A DNA stretch of 64,000 bases from Medicago truncatula (GCF_003473485.1 NC_053045.1:60988494-61052493), one strand, 5' to 3'. Positions 9,173 through 21,992 are shown, counted from the stretch's first letter. The notes: generated from the sequence alone by a model not told the origin. Translations and numbers: made by a program.

Positions 9173-12100
9173 TCAATGCTTGAACAAGATGCCCTGAACT
9201 GTCCCTAGAGCACATTCTATCCCATGGCTGTGAAGTCCTCCTTCGAAACCAACAGCTTCCTGTTCAGGGTCCGCCAAGACAACCAAGTGTTTTATCATGC
9301 GATATGCATGCTCACTGTTGTGAAGACGAGCCCACAATGCAGCTTTCCAAGTTGTTGACCACCCGGGACCTTCATCTCCTGTAACATAACGCAAGAAATG
9401 TGATTGCTGTTAAGATATATTATTTCTAGTATTAAACCTAAAAAGATACAACCTTAGGTCATTTTGGTTTACAAGGTTGTACATGAACATGAACGAGGGA
9501 ATTCCTAATTTGAGAATGTAGTATATTTGTTGTGATTATTTTCTACATTACCCGGAGGTTTTAATGAATAAAGTGACTTAACTATTAAAATCAATAGACG
9601 TAGTACTATTACCTAAAATAACTACTATGTCGGGGACAAAAATCAGAATTAAAGCTCAAGTAAAAGACCTCTTTTAATTAGACTATAATTTACAGCTTTA
9701 CAGAGATTTGGAGTTTTCTCAATATTTATTGTGTGCCCCGGAAACAAGCCAAACAGATGTGAAACATGCCAATGATGTACATCTGGGTCCTGAAAATCTT
9801 CAGCCTGTCAAATAAATAAGGTGTTAAATTTAACATGGAACTTTTAGTTTACAATCCAAAATTTTCATTGAAGATCAGAAGATATTAGATGACATAAGTT
9901 TGACAAATTGACACTTGAAAGATGAAGAGATGGAAAACACAATATAATACGATTGCATACCCATTCCATAATTGATCCATCCCTAGCAATTTTTATAGGA
10001 GGAAGCTTAGATTGAGACTCAAATACTCTTTTGATAATAGCATCATCTTGTCTTCCCAAAATCTGTTTTTGACAAGGGACCGAGAAAAAATTAGGATAAC
10101 TAGAAACTAGTGTCTAGTATTGGTTTGAGAACTAAGATCAGTTCACCTCAGCAGCAGAAATGACTATAGAGAAAACTTCTTTTATGATTGAAATGTCCAT
10201 AGTTGATGAGTAGCTCACACTAGCCCGCTTTTGATCCGATGCAATGAACATGTGCTCTGGTGAAGTTGATGGGTTAGTTTCCAATAATCCACCAGGGCCT
10301 TCAATCAACCAATCCAATAAAAATGATGTACATCCTTCCAACAAAGGATATGCTTTATTCTTCAGAAATTCCTAATATAAGAGAAAAATCAACCGTTATT
10401 TACACAATACAGTACTTTCTTTCTTTTTAAAAATAAAGGCATATATGTATGTATCACTATCTATAGCATATTAGATCTTTAATCCCTCAGCAGCATGTGT
10501 ATCCCTTAACTGTTCCGTGTGTGTAATCAAATGTTTGTTGGTGATGAAACTTGAAGTTAACTACACTTTACTTTTCGGCCTTCAACAATGTTTCTTCCGC
10601 ATGCTGTCTCCTAAAACTATTAATCAGCATAGCTAAACAAGATATTTGTTGAACTAATACCAGTTTGAAATTGCATCATGCAAATGAAACATAATAACCA
10701 AAAAACAGTCAAAGTGGCTTATGTTTTACATCATCTCTATTACAACTTATAGTAATGCCATGAAAATAGAAGGTTAATTTGGCATTATGGAATATTCAGC
10801 TCTTCAAAGTATAACAGTTATTTTTTATCTGCAAATTTAATAAAAGACCGGAACTTACCTTATCCGTTGTATAAGTGTAATGCTCCCATAGATGGGTACA
10901 AAGCCAGGCTCCACCCATTGGCCATAAAGCCCAAACAGCCGGACCTCGATATGTGGATGTTTTAGCCCATAAGTCAGAAACATGATGTGCAACCCAACCA
11001 TTTGCGTCGTAGTTCACCTGCATGCCAGATCAAATGAAATTCTTTATACAATATATAAAATTCACAACAACTAGATTATTTTTCTTTTGCTTGCGTAATT
11101 CCTATCCTTGTATTTAAAACACACACAATTACATTAAATTGGAGCTAATTGCTTTGGCTTGCGCTTAACATACACCTGATCAATAGGAGGTCTAGTAACA
11201 AGTTACTGATAGCTGAGAAACATAATTATAACCAATCCCTTTCTTCCATAGAATGTCAAGAATTATAAGAAAGAAAGAGTAAAGAAACAAAATACCTTTG
11301 CAGTTTTACTACCATTGACTGACAAAGAGGAAATGCAATCAAATAGTGGCTCTTGACACTCATGTAAGTTGCAAGAAAGGGACGGCCAATAATTCATTTG
11401 AAGATTTATGTTCAAGTGTGGAGCCCCACTGGATGAAAAAAAAAAAAGAGACAAATTACAAATTCTCATCAATTCTTTAAGAAATTACTTCTAAATACTT
11501 ATTTGATACTCCCTATCCATATAGAAACTCTAAGCCACCTTAGAATCTAGAAGCAAATAAAACTTAATCTCTTTACTTTCCTTTTACATATTTATTTATC
11601 ACTAGAAGGGGGATGGAAAGTGAAGGGAAAACATACTCCCATTTAGGCACAACATCTTTGTTCCATATACCCTGTAGGTTTGCCACCTGAGTTCCGGGAC
11701 GTGAACAAGCAATTAGCAGATATCTACCGTATTGAAACAAAAGCTCCACAAAGGAAGGATCTTCATCATTTTGAAATGATTTGATTCTCGATGAAGTTGG
11801 AACAATATCACCACCTCTCAATTGAGATATGTTAGTTTGACAAGAAACCATTTTCCCTTCGTCCAAAATAGGTTTTCCTAAAACAGTCTTCGAACTTTTA
11901 GAGAGTTGCAATGAGACCCGATGAAATAGATTTTGATAGTCATCCAAGTGACGAGCATAAATATCATCATATTTTAAGCTTGTCACAAACTTCATTTTAC
12001 TCAAGGACTCGGAAGTAAGATCTTTCTTAGAGTTTTCAGGATTAGTAAATGGACCATCAAACGACGAGGAAGCTGTCAGAAGCAAAATAGCCCAATCTGA

Positions 12101-13518
12101 ACCTTCAACTCTAAGCTTCTTATCATCCAAAACATGTATAACTCCTTTTTCATTACTGATCTGCACATCAAGAACTGCAGAAAACTGAATTCCCTTTGGT
12201 TCGTCACTTGAATTCACTTGTGGCGGGATCCTTTTGCCAGGACAGCTTCCTTCCATTATTATTTGATTTTTGCTGCTTAACCGCGTATTGTGATGTAATT
12301 TGCTATCCAAAGATACTGTAAATGATAATGACCCCGAATTGCTTGTGGAAAACTTTGTCACTAGCACTTGGTCTGGATTAGAAGCAAAATGCTCTCTGGT
12401 AAATTCAACATATCACCCACATTATATTTTATTTTTGCTGTTGCATTATCCAAATCAAGTTCTCTGTGATACGACTCTTCAGAATATTTAAGATGAGAAT
12501 CATCGAATTGTAATTCAATATCGCCAAGAAGTTGGTATACCTTCATTTAAAATATAAAAACAGGAGGTCATGAATTCACACATTTTATACAAGGTTCCTA
12601 ACTCATGCACCAATATATTTTAAGTAATGGAGTGGGGTGGAGGAGTAAACAATCCATGAATGAGAACACTAATATGAAAGCATGCATATGATTTATATTC
12701 AAGAAAAATTGCAATTACATGGATTCCTCTATTTATATATCATGTTCCTTGGTTGTCAACTCCTAATATCAGTCTAAAAAATAGCATAGTTCCTCATTAA
12801 CTGCTGGAAGGGTTTTGGCTTTTCAAAATAAAAAATATATATAATGCTGGAAGGGTTATATGAATTTGCAGTGTGTTACATACTTCACCAGGAGGTCCCA
12901 ACAATTTGAGAGCTGCAGTTGTAGCTTCGGAATATTTTCTGTCATCGACAAGTTTTCGGACTTCAGCCAGCGCTTCAGGAGCATTTTTGTCGGTGTAGTT
13001 GCCAGGTATACCAGTCCATAGTGTGTCCTCTGTGAAGAAAAAAATTGAATCCTCATATTAGTATGCTTTTAAATAACAAAGGACTGAAAGACATATTCGT
13101 AGTGTTTCCTCTATAGATAATGCAGCATGACCTTATCCCTGATATCTTAATTCTATAAATTTGCAACTAGAAAATGCCTAGACTCTAGTGCTACTGTCCC
13201 CCCCCCCCCCCCCAGCATGCACTCTGGATCAAAATAAATAATTACTACTATACTGAAAGTCTTCAAGATTGGAACCGAAAGCAAGAAGTAAGTGTTTTTA
13301 CCATTGAGCTGTAGAACTTCAGACTGTATGCCACCCCAAATCATGGCACCAAGACGACCATTGCCAATGGGGATGGCATCAGTCCAGTACTTGGCAGACC
13401 TAGAAAAAGTAACCTTCAAGGGCATTGAAGGTTCATCATCATCTGCATTTGCTAAACTTGGGTTCCACAAGTCCTTCTGTGGAGGACATTGCACCATAAT
13501 CCATTCTCCATCTTCCAT
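9173..13518 (-). pseudogene. GH95 alpha-L-fucosidase 2-like gene, frameshifted and C-terminally truncated
   Basis: Nine exons on the minus strand: 13302-13518, 12884-13029, 11637-12540, 11296-11428, 10859-11017, 10147-10371, 9961-10062, 9669-9804, 9173-9378. The start MEDGEWIMVQ and the blocks RSAKYWTDAIPIGNGRLGAM, NLQGIWN, INLQMNYWPSLSCNL and HVSHLFGLFPGHT identify plant alpha-L-fucosidase 2 (GH95, like Arabidopsis FUC95A), an apoplastic enzyme removing alpha-1,2-fucose from xyloglucan. Splice phases agree across all exons only if two bases (AT, about 12410-12411) in exon 3 are disregarded. As written, the frame closes at 12361 after ...DMLNL. The last exon follows the family to FEGG, then reads LHSHGIE... 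to a stop at 9173, so roughly the last 200 family residues, including the usual DANFG region, are absent. The start choice follows homology; an in-frame upstream start at 13650 is less likely. Confidence 0.85.
13198..13213. repeat. Poly-C tract in intron 1 of the fucosidase locus
   Basis: Sixteen consecutive C on the plus strand, followed by 'agcatgc'. It is one of two such tracts in an otherwise AT-rich window; the other is at 22023-22041. Confidence 0.9.
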
Positions 13519-14765
13519 TGTAGAAAAAAGGTAGTGAGATGAATTGGGAAGGAAGAGAATAGAGAGAGAGAGTGATTGAGTTAGTGGAACTGAACAAAGC
13601 AGAGTGATAGTTGTTTGTACAAGTGGTAATTTGTCACCATTCATAACCATCCAAGTGTCTCATTGTAAATTTTTTATTAAAAATGGTAAATTATATCTTT
13701 TTTGATAAAAATAAAAAAATGATAATTTATAATACTAGCAAAAATTTTGGAATTTTGATTTTAAAATTGAATAAACAAAATTAAATCTAACTGATTATTC
13801 ATAATAATATAGAAATGGTTTTGATAAAAAAAAAAATATTAATATAAAAATTATGACGCCATGTCAATGAAAATGGCTATGTGGCAATGTTGTCCATAAC
13901 TTTTGTTAGTCTAGTTAGCATAAATTTGATAGGAGAGACTGATAAATAACCAAATGTTTCAATCCAGGTGTCATTGACCCTCAACTTTATTTGTTTTCCA
14001 TTAAAATTAATCAACCATTTCATCATACTTATAAGAAGTTGTGGTCCCTAATTGCATGTTTAGTATCACATTTGATTGATAAAATCACGATGATACCTTG
14101 ATTCTGAGAGCCCTTAATTTTATTTGTTTTCCATTAAAATTAATTAATCATTATAGGAAATTGGTGGCCCCTAAGTGTATGCTTAGTATCAGGATGGATT
14201 GATAAAATCCCGATCAATCGTGACTATAACACAGTAATAATAAACATGCACTAGCCAGACCTTCCTTGTCATCGTGGCCCATCATCCAATAGACGAAGAA
14301 CAATAAAAGTTTAGGACGATTGTGATCCGTTTGAGTGAGGACGTGAATGGGAAAGTGCTTTTGCATTGTGATGCTAGTCAAATCTTATAGCTTACTAATA
14401 TTTAACAATAACAGCACAGTAAGGGGAGAAATTTAAATAGTGATATTGACAACAGCTATTGGCAGTGCAAACTTAAAAACAAACAGATGTGTAAAATAGT
14501 TTCAAAGCCACTATAGATCCTAAGGTTAAGGTTCAAACCCATGCACATATACACTACGAAACTGAACATCCTGAAAATGGTTAATAATTTGATATTTCAT
14601 TATATTTTCTATTGCATTACACATCTCTTAGCCACATTTAAAATTACACCATCAAATGATATATCAGATAATATGAAAGATGCTTTTTGTTGCTTTATAT
14701 TACATTCCAATCAGACCCAGCTGGGACAATTTGCCTCAAGATTATGTTCCCTTCAAGATGCCAAT
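13519..14765. repeat. Spacer between fucosidase and KH genes, with a repeated segment
   Basis: The first 150 bp are the leader or promoter of the fucosidase locus; 13560-13575 is a short (AG)n run. About 13946-14460 is related to 8798-9040. It contains its own internal direct duplication: 'tttatttgttttccattaaa' occurs at about 13986 and 14115, each followed by a related 'agtatca...gattgataaaatc' block. About 14540-14765 is 3' flank of the KH gene. Confidence 0.5.
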
Positions 14766-17700
14766 TTAAAGTCTGAAAGTACTATAATCCCCTGGACCAG
14801 AAGATCCATACCCATTGTAGGGTTGTGATGGCAAAGAAGATGATGGATAGGATGAACTACCCAATTGAGAGTAAGAAGACCTCAGCCCTGTATCTAACCT
14901 AGCATAATTACTGGCAATAGTTTCATTGTGATTGGTTATAACTTCCTGTAACAAAGAAAGACATTTCTATAAGCAAAAGTGTACTTGATAATCTACTCTT
15001 ACAACATGAACTAATTCCTTGATGGTAGTAAGTACCCAGTCAAATGTCAAAATGATATAATGAAAGAGTGTAATGTATGTGTGAAAAATAAGAAGTAAAT
15101 CAGGTAATACTAATTAATAGTTGTGACAAAGTTTTATTCCTTAATTGATTAACAAAACAGCCAGCATAGGAGGAAGTGGGAATATAAAGGTTAGTAGATA
15201 TGACCGGAAACAATTGTATATATTATACTCCCTCCGTCTCTAAATAATAGTCGCTTAAGGCTTATGCACGATTATTAAGGAAATGATTAATTGTGTTGAT
15301 TTTGATGGTAAAATTAGTATCATTTACTAAAACATCCTTATTAATTGTAGTTAGTGGAGTAGTTAAGTTGAATGAAATTCAATAGGGTATAATAATGGGA
15401 AAAAATAATAAATGTTGCATTGGTATTCTAAAGTGACAATTATTTTGAGAAAAAGAAAAATGGGTAAAGGGACAATTATTATGAGACGGAGGGAGTACAA
15501 TTATTTGCTACAAAAGAAGTGTATACATAACGAACAAATTTTATAAAATCATCTTATAACAAATGAAATGAATATGGCAAAAGCTGGGAATAAGATGAAA
15601 TTTTCACATCTTTCTTTTAACTAGTCTTGTGAAATTGAATAAGTCTTACCTGTCTCACATTTCATTCTCCTTTAATTACTTATTTTTAGTCTCACTGCAA
15701 CTATCAAGTTGCAATTACTAATTAGTATAATTCTTTTTGAGAAAACAAGGAACAGGGATATCAGCTAATAGTGTGTAAAGCATTATACTAAATACATTTA
15801 CACCTACGGAAACGAGCAATGTGAGTGTTAAGACCTGTGTCTACATTTAACATTTGCTGAAAAATTAATTACCCGTCCAAACATGCACATATGCCGATGC
15901 AATATGCATAACTCACTATCAATACCAAAAAAATTAGAAGGACCAGGAAGATTTAACTTTTTTTCTTAAGATAAGTTTCTACCTGGCTGTTGTCAATCCA
16001 TCAGAGAAAAAAAGCTCTAAATGATTAGTTTATGCAGATGTAGTAAGGGAAAAGTCGACATGTACTTGTCCAAACATAATGGTTATATGTTTCCAAAAAC
16101 CAAAAGGTCACATGTTTTGACTTTCAGTACATGATATAATGTCCACTTAACAGTTTCCCGACCCAGGTAAGTTTATAGAAGTATTTATGAAATTTGAAAC
16201 TGATACTTCCTTTGTCTGACTCCCACTCTCACCAATATATGAAGAAGAAACTGTCTTCATTTTTTTATTTCCTACTTCCCTATAATTAAAGCAGATTAAT
16301 ATATTGTCTCACATTTCATTCTCCTTTAATTACTTATTTTTAGTCTCACTGCAACTATCAAGTTGCAATTACTAATTAGTATAATTCTTTTTGAGAAAAC
16401 AAGGAACAGGGATATCAGCTAATAGTGTGTAAAGCATTATACTAAATACATTTACACCTACGGAAACGAGCAATGTGAGTGTTAAGACCTGTGTCTACAT
16501 TTAACATTTGCTGAAAAATTAATTACCCGTCCAAACATGCACATATGCCGATGCAATATGCATAACTCACTATCAATACCAAAAAAATTAGAAGGACCAG
16601 GAAGATTTAACTTTTTTTCTTAAGATAAGTTTCTACCTGAATCAATTGTTGTGCTGTTTGAACTTGAGTGGAGGTGCCTTTTATTTCCACAATGATTTCA
16701 TCAGGCACCCTGCTCTCCTGCACAGTCAATATAGCTCCACTGGTGCGACGAATGTAGTCAATATTAGTCCCTTGAATACCAATTATGTCCTCTGCATAGG
16801 ACAATGGTATTTGCATTGTTTGTATCACCTGATAGGGGAAACAATAAATCGACATGAAACATGGGTTTAAAATTTGAACCGCACGAAGTAAAACAAAAAC
16901 AAAAGCCTTGCAAAAACACTTGATAGATAATTATGATACACGATTATTTTGTAAACTGATGGCAAAAGTACAAATATATTTGTTCATGGTAACAATGGGC
17001 ACTGGCACGATTAAAATTGGGTGCTTAGAAGTTAGAGTTGCTTACTGTAGTAACAATGGAAGCACTGGCACGATTAAACGCCGAAGAACGAAGACCAGAA
17101 ATAGAAGAAGAATCTTGTCCATACAACGACATTGTCGAGGAAGAAAGCAATGAATCCAATTGACTTTCACGGTCAGCAAAGAAAGAATCCCTCTTTGTGG
17201 GAATGTCAGCAACAATGCTAGGTTGTGAAGCACTATACAGTGATGGTTTGTCAGCCCAGGCATCTGTCTGGCGGTCTTGGGAAATTGTTGCATTGCACTT
17301 AAACAAAAAACAAAGGATGAGCATATCTTAGTGTCGAGAATAATTACATGAAATCAGAAAAAGATGGCTTTCACATTTTCTTCGATGATATTTGAACACG
17401 TCACCAAAATAATGTTGCAGTTTAACATACAAAGTATACAATGATATCGAGTTTTTGAGCTTAATTAAAAATTTGGAAAATGTCAAACTTACAGTTTTCT
17501 CAAATAGGGGAATAACGCTACTATCAACCAGAAACTTTCTCAGGTGCCCGACTACGGCTTCCAAAGCTTTAAGGACCTTCAAGGTTTCTCCCTGCAAATC
17601 AATAATCCTTTCATCGGCACCAGCATAAGATGGAAGTTCATCTGTCAGGAAATGGTTTTTCATCATAAATCTCCCATCATTTAACCCAAAAAATGCAGTG

Positions 17701-19588
17701 CAAATATTAATCAAGCATGTGTATATCAAACACAACATAATTCCCTTTCTTGTGTTGATTCAAAGACATTGTTTACCTCTATATCTCGTTTTGATGGTTT
17801 GACCTTTACTTTTTTATGATTTCTCTCTACCTCTAAATATTAACTAACCACCATTAGTCAACCCCCGTCACTAGTGCTGCTACCGGTCTTCTCCAATCAT
17901 ACCCAAACCGCATAAGATTGTATGCCTAATTATCTACAATGAGAGAACTGCCCTAATTTTCTCTCTAATGATTGTATGCCTAATCTTTTCTTGTGTTGTA
18001 TAACCACAAACATAAAATAAAATGAAAACTCATTCTTTGAAGGAAAATAAAAAGCAGGGACAGAGCTATTAAGAAAAAACTTTTTTTATTGAGTTTGTTG
18101 TTCAAGTGAGAAAGGGTGTATTGACCCTTGAATTTCCAATTTCAGTGAGCAAAATTCACATTGCAAGTAAATCTAAGGTGGAAACTTCATCACTTAAACT
18201 CATTTCAGAAATTAGCTCATTTTGCAAGTCTTACATGAGCTCTTAATATCAAGTTAAATTGAATTTCACAAACAAATTAGGCTCAAAAGAAAGGCATTTG
18301 CTAACAAATTTATAATTAGGGGAGAGAGGGAGAGAGAATCTAATGAAATGTATAGTATATTAGTATGATAAACATGTCTAATCGTAATGGTAGGTAGGCA
18401 TTTTGTCTTTACACAACTAACGTCACTGATGTTCAAAAATAGCCACTCAAAGCTCCATTTAGCGAGGCAAAACATCCACATACATAAGCACTCAGCCTAT
18501 ACATACTGGGTAAAGCAACAGGAAGACAAAAAGCTCCCTTATTTCAATTATATTCCACATAAATCCAATTAAGTCAAACATCAAACACCAATAGTTAAAG
18601 ATATATTTCATAACACTTATTGAAACATTAGTCAATATGAATAAAAAAAAATATAGCTGCTAATCAAGCAGTAGAGGGAACTAAGGCGCAAGCATACCTC
18701 CCGACAAAACTCTAATAACAGCACCCGTATTTTCCTGTATAGCTTTAATTGAAGAGCCTTGTTTTCCTATCAAATTGATAGCCTGCGTTGACGCCACCAA
18801 TAAACGGATGGAACATAATGCAACCCCTGCGGCTGCTGTATTATTGTTATCAGTTTCAGATAATCCGGATACACGTTTAAAAATCCTAAGAATAGCATCC
18901 ATTGCAGGAGAGAGCGGTGCCTCCAAATCCTCTTTTCCAGATATAAGCACCTAAAATCAAAATGTAATTGGATGAAATACCATCATCTAATCAAAGTGCA
19001 AACATTGAATGATGAAAGTTGCAAACTATATATTACAAAATTCAACAGAATTTAGTAGTGTCATCAAGTCATATAAATCCTATAGAGACTCCACTACACC
19101 AACAAGCAAAGATTCTTTAATTAAATTTTAGTTTTTAAGATAAATAAAAAATTGACTAAAATGAAATTACAAAACAAGCATTAAACGAAAGTAAAAGAAC
19201 AAAATGAAACCGAAGAGTTGGGCAAGTGAAATATTGTGTTTGAAGATGAATTTGAAGTGAAATTAAGCAAAACAAATGAAACCCAGAAAGGATGATAATG
19301 AAAAGAAAGAAAACTCACAATTCGATCAGGAGTACCAACTGGAGCATCAAGAACACGAATGCGAGCATGAGTCTCTTCGCAAGTCTTTTTGATCAATTCC
19401 CCTTTACGGCCTATGATGATGCCAACTTTAACAACGGGAACAATTAGCCGGAAAACACAGTGACCAGGCCAACCTGGCCATCTCTTCTCGGATTCAGATT
19501 CATCCGTAGGATTCGCGGCGGCGTCAAAGATTGTATATGATTCTGATTGAAGAGTGCCGTTTGGAATTGGCTCTACCGCCGTGGCCAT
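14766..19588 (-). CDS. Triple-KH RNA-binding protein, PEPPER-like
   Basis: Six exons: 19319-19588, 18698-18950, 17493-17641, 17046-17297, 16637-16828, 14766-14945; phases agree and give 431 aa. Three KH domains are visible by their GxxG loops: GRKG at 60-63, GKQG at 152-155, GIQG at 325-328. KH domains bind single-stranded RNA. The phrases [37 protein letters not shown] and [17 protein letters not shown] match the plant PEPPER/FLK group of nuclear KH proteins, which act on floral regulators such as FLC and on carpel development. The C-terminus is Ser/Gly/Tyr-rich and ends DYSTFRL. The start ATG at 19588 opens a frame that runs straight into KH1, with a leader of about 50-100 bp upstream. Intron 5 (16636-14946) holds a Stowaway-like MITE and a duplicate of the exon 5 donor. 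PEPPER versus a close paralogue cannot be settled here. Confidence 0.9.
15228..15495. mobile_element. Stowaway-like MITE in intron 5 of the KH gene
   Basis: It begins ctccctccgtctctaaataa and ends ttattatgagacggagggag, with TA on both sides (15226-15227 and 15496-15497). The interior matches, in reverse orientation, the MITE at 24339-24678, which allows the empty site of the SINE there to be inferred. Confidence 0.85.
15651..15985. repeat. 335-bp direct duplicate, copy A (deep in KH-gene intron 5)
   Basis: From 'tgtctcacatttcattctcc' to 'gataagtttctacctg' it appears identical, base for base, to 16305-16639, at a constant offset of 654. Flanks differ on both sides, so this is a dispersed duplication rather than a tandem array. 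Its right end carries the reverse complement of 'cag|gtagaaac', the donor of exon 5. Confidence 0.9.
16305..16639. repeat. 335-bp direct duplicate, copy B (overlaps the end of KH exon 5)
   Basis: Copy B spans the functional exon 5 donor (exon end at 16637) plus about 330 bp of intron. As it includes authentic exon sequence, it is probably the source and copy A the product. Confidence 0.85.
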
Positions 19589-19765
19589 ATGAAAAGGGTT
19601 TAGAGAGGCGTAGGCGTAGTTCTGAAGATCGAAGTCAAGTAACTTAAAAACTTAACCAGTTAACCTTGCTGTCTGTCTCTACACACACTGTTACAATTAC
19701 ACAACCTCAGCCAGCAATACGATGACGTTTTGTTCAGTAACCTAACCGCTGTTTTATTTTATCTT

Positions 19766-19775
19766 GGGTTTAGGG
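19766..19775 (-). promoter_or_regulatory. Telo-box upstream of the KH gene
   Basis: The motif gggtttaggg (ccctaaaccc on the gene's strand) lies about 180 bp upstream of the start codon. Telo-boxes are common near transcription starts of plant housekeeping and translation-related genes. Its role here is inferred from position only. Confidence 0.45.
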
Positions 19776-20626
19776 TCAGTTCTTGAAAATATATTCATTC
19801 ATTTAAATTGACAAATACATGGTCATTGTGAGCTTAATTTAATTAGTAAGGATAATGCATATGATATACGTAAGGTTTAGAGTTGGCCATCAAACAATAT
19901 TTAGACAAATACATAGATTATCACATATTCAAGATAACTAAAAACTAAAAAGAAAAACAAAATGAATCGGCACACGTTTTTGCAACATTTAATGCTCAAG
20001 TTTTCATTAGAATTGTTATGAGTTGAAGTGAATATGTTAGTCCGAACCTAAGATAGAAAAAATAGAAGAAAAATAATGAATATGTTACATCATTGTTGTA
20101 TTTATATTCTTTAAACATAATGGAAAAAATGAAGATGGTCTTGACTCCTTAAACCCACGTTCGAACGTTTAAAGTCTCGTGTTAAAACTTATATGAATGT
20201 CACTAATCTAACAATATTGACATTTTAGTTGAGTTATGTGAACATTTTAAGTGTAATATTAATTTTACTAAATTATAACTAGTAATATGTATCTATAAAG
20301 TTGATAAAGAATAATTTATGTCGAGTGTATCATGATGTCCTTTAAATTTTACGCTTGTACCACATTGATCGGTATCTAATTGTCATATTTGTAAGGTTTA
20401 GATTGTTACCTTTTAATAAAACTATGTTACAAAAACACTAACATATCCATTAACCTTAATATATGAAACATTAATGATGTCAAATCCATTTATTGAATTT
20501 GCAGTAAATCGAAACTAATCTTTCAACTTGAATCGAATGAACATCACACACTAAGATGAGAAATCAAAACAACAACGTCACACTGAAACAACCAAATAAT
20601 ATAAAAAAATACAAAAGAAAAATCAA

Positions 20627-20669
<43 letters not shown>

Positions 20670-20821
20670 CGAGGGGCATCTATCTCTAATGGATAAAAAG
20701 GAATGCAAAATGGTGACAACTAGGTTAAGAGAGAAGAAGGAAAAATAGGAGAAAATATATAGTGATTAGGTTGTGTAAAACATCCTCCGGTACTAGATTA
20801 ATAATATATCGTTTGACTTTT
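19776..20821. other. Spacer with a GA microsatellite
   Basis: AT-rich, with no gene seen. A perfect (GA)18 run occupies 20631-20666. Confidence 0.6.
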
Positions 20822-21280
20822 TTTAAGGTTTAATAGCAGTTTCAGCCCCATAAGTTTTAAGAAGTTGCGATTTTGGTCCTCTAAGAAAAAAAACTACAGA
20901 ACCGCCCCCTAAGTTTTGCCCATGTGCCAGTTTTGGCCCCGTAGGCCAATTTTGACTCGGTCAATGCACACGTGTGTATTTATTTATTTTTTATTTTTTA
21001 ATTAAAAAAAACATTGTTTAATAAAAAAGTATTATAAAAATAAAAAAAATAAAAAGTTAAATAATTAAAAAATAAATAAAAATAAATAAAAATCTTATTT
21101 CATTTTTTTAATAAAAAATATATATTTTTTAAATAATTAAAATTAATTAATTAATTTTTTTAAATTAAAAAATGCACGTGTCCGTTGACCGAGCCAAAAC
21201 TGTCACAGAGGCAAAACTTAGGGTGCGCTTTTGTAGTTTTTTTTCTTAGGAGGCTAAAACTGGTATTAAATCTTTTTTTA
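20822..21280. repeat. Fold-back element, about 460 bp, with AT-only core
   Basis: The left arm (ggtttaatagcagttt ... cctaagttttgcccatg ... gtcaatgcacacgtg) is the inverse of the right arm (cacgtgtccgttgacc ... aaaacttagggtgcg ... aaaactggtattaaatc). About 170 bp of almost pure A and T separates them. It could form a long hairpin if transcribed. It is non-coding. Confidence 0.75.
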
Positions 21281-21388
21281 AATGTTAAAGATTTAATTTA
21301 ATAAAAATTTACAGATATTCGATTATGTCTAATATCGGTTGTTATAATAAAAATAATTATTGACCAAAGAAACTAAGAAAATATTTTT

Positions 21389-21877
21389 GGCCAAATACCA
21401 CTTTTTGTCCTTTTAGTTTGACAGAATTCTCAAGTTAGTCCTTTAAGTTTTGAAAGTTTAAATTATGTTCTTTTAGTTTGACAAAATGCTCAATCTAGTC
21501 CTTTAAGTTTCAAATAGGTCATTTTAGTTGATAAACTATTTCAGCGTTACCCATGTTGTCACAACAAATGATCATTTATAGTGCTGGAAAGACAATTATT
21601 TACAACAACAAATGTCGTTCTAACACTATTAAACGACATTTATAGTGCTAGAATGATCATTTGTGACGATTAAACTAATGTTTTGACACCCTGGAGCTTT
21701 TAAAAAGAAACGTTTTGATCCAAGTGAACAACTTAACGGGTACATCAGCATCAGTTAATAAATTAACTGACAGCATGGGTAACGGTGGCATAGTTATCAA
21801 CTAAAAGGACATTTTTGAAACTTAAAGGACTAACTTGGGAATTCTGTCAAACTAAAAGAACCAAACATGGTATTTGA
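21389..21877. repeat. Fold-back element, about 490 bp
   Basis: Left 'ggccaaatacca...ttttagtttgacagaattct' is the inverse of right 'agaattctgtcaaactaaaa...ggtatttg' (written partly, with mismatches). The loop side contains further inverted phrases around 'aatgatcatttatagtgct'. It is the same structural class as 6338-6728. Confidence 0.7.
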
Positions 21878-21984
21878 ACAATATTTTTTTTAGAATTTTA
21901 ATGCAATAAATTCCTTTTATTGAATAATTTATTAAATACAATCTCAATCCTAATTACAAAATTACACGTCACCTGAATATACAT

Positions 21985-21992
21985 TATATAAG
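21985..21992 (+). promoter_or_regulatory. TATA box of the Agenet gene
   Basis: The sequence tatataag lies 86 bp upstream of the ATG at 22078. That spacing fits a transcription start near 22015, just before the poly-C tract. Confidence 0.5.

Noticed and set aside
12300-12491. Possibility that the exon 3 frame change is a genuine short intron
   Set aside because: The two fucosidase frames are directly adjacent with only two extra bases; no room exists for a spliceosomal intron.
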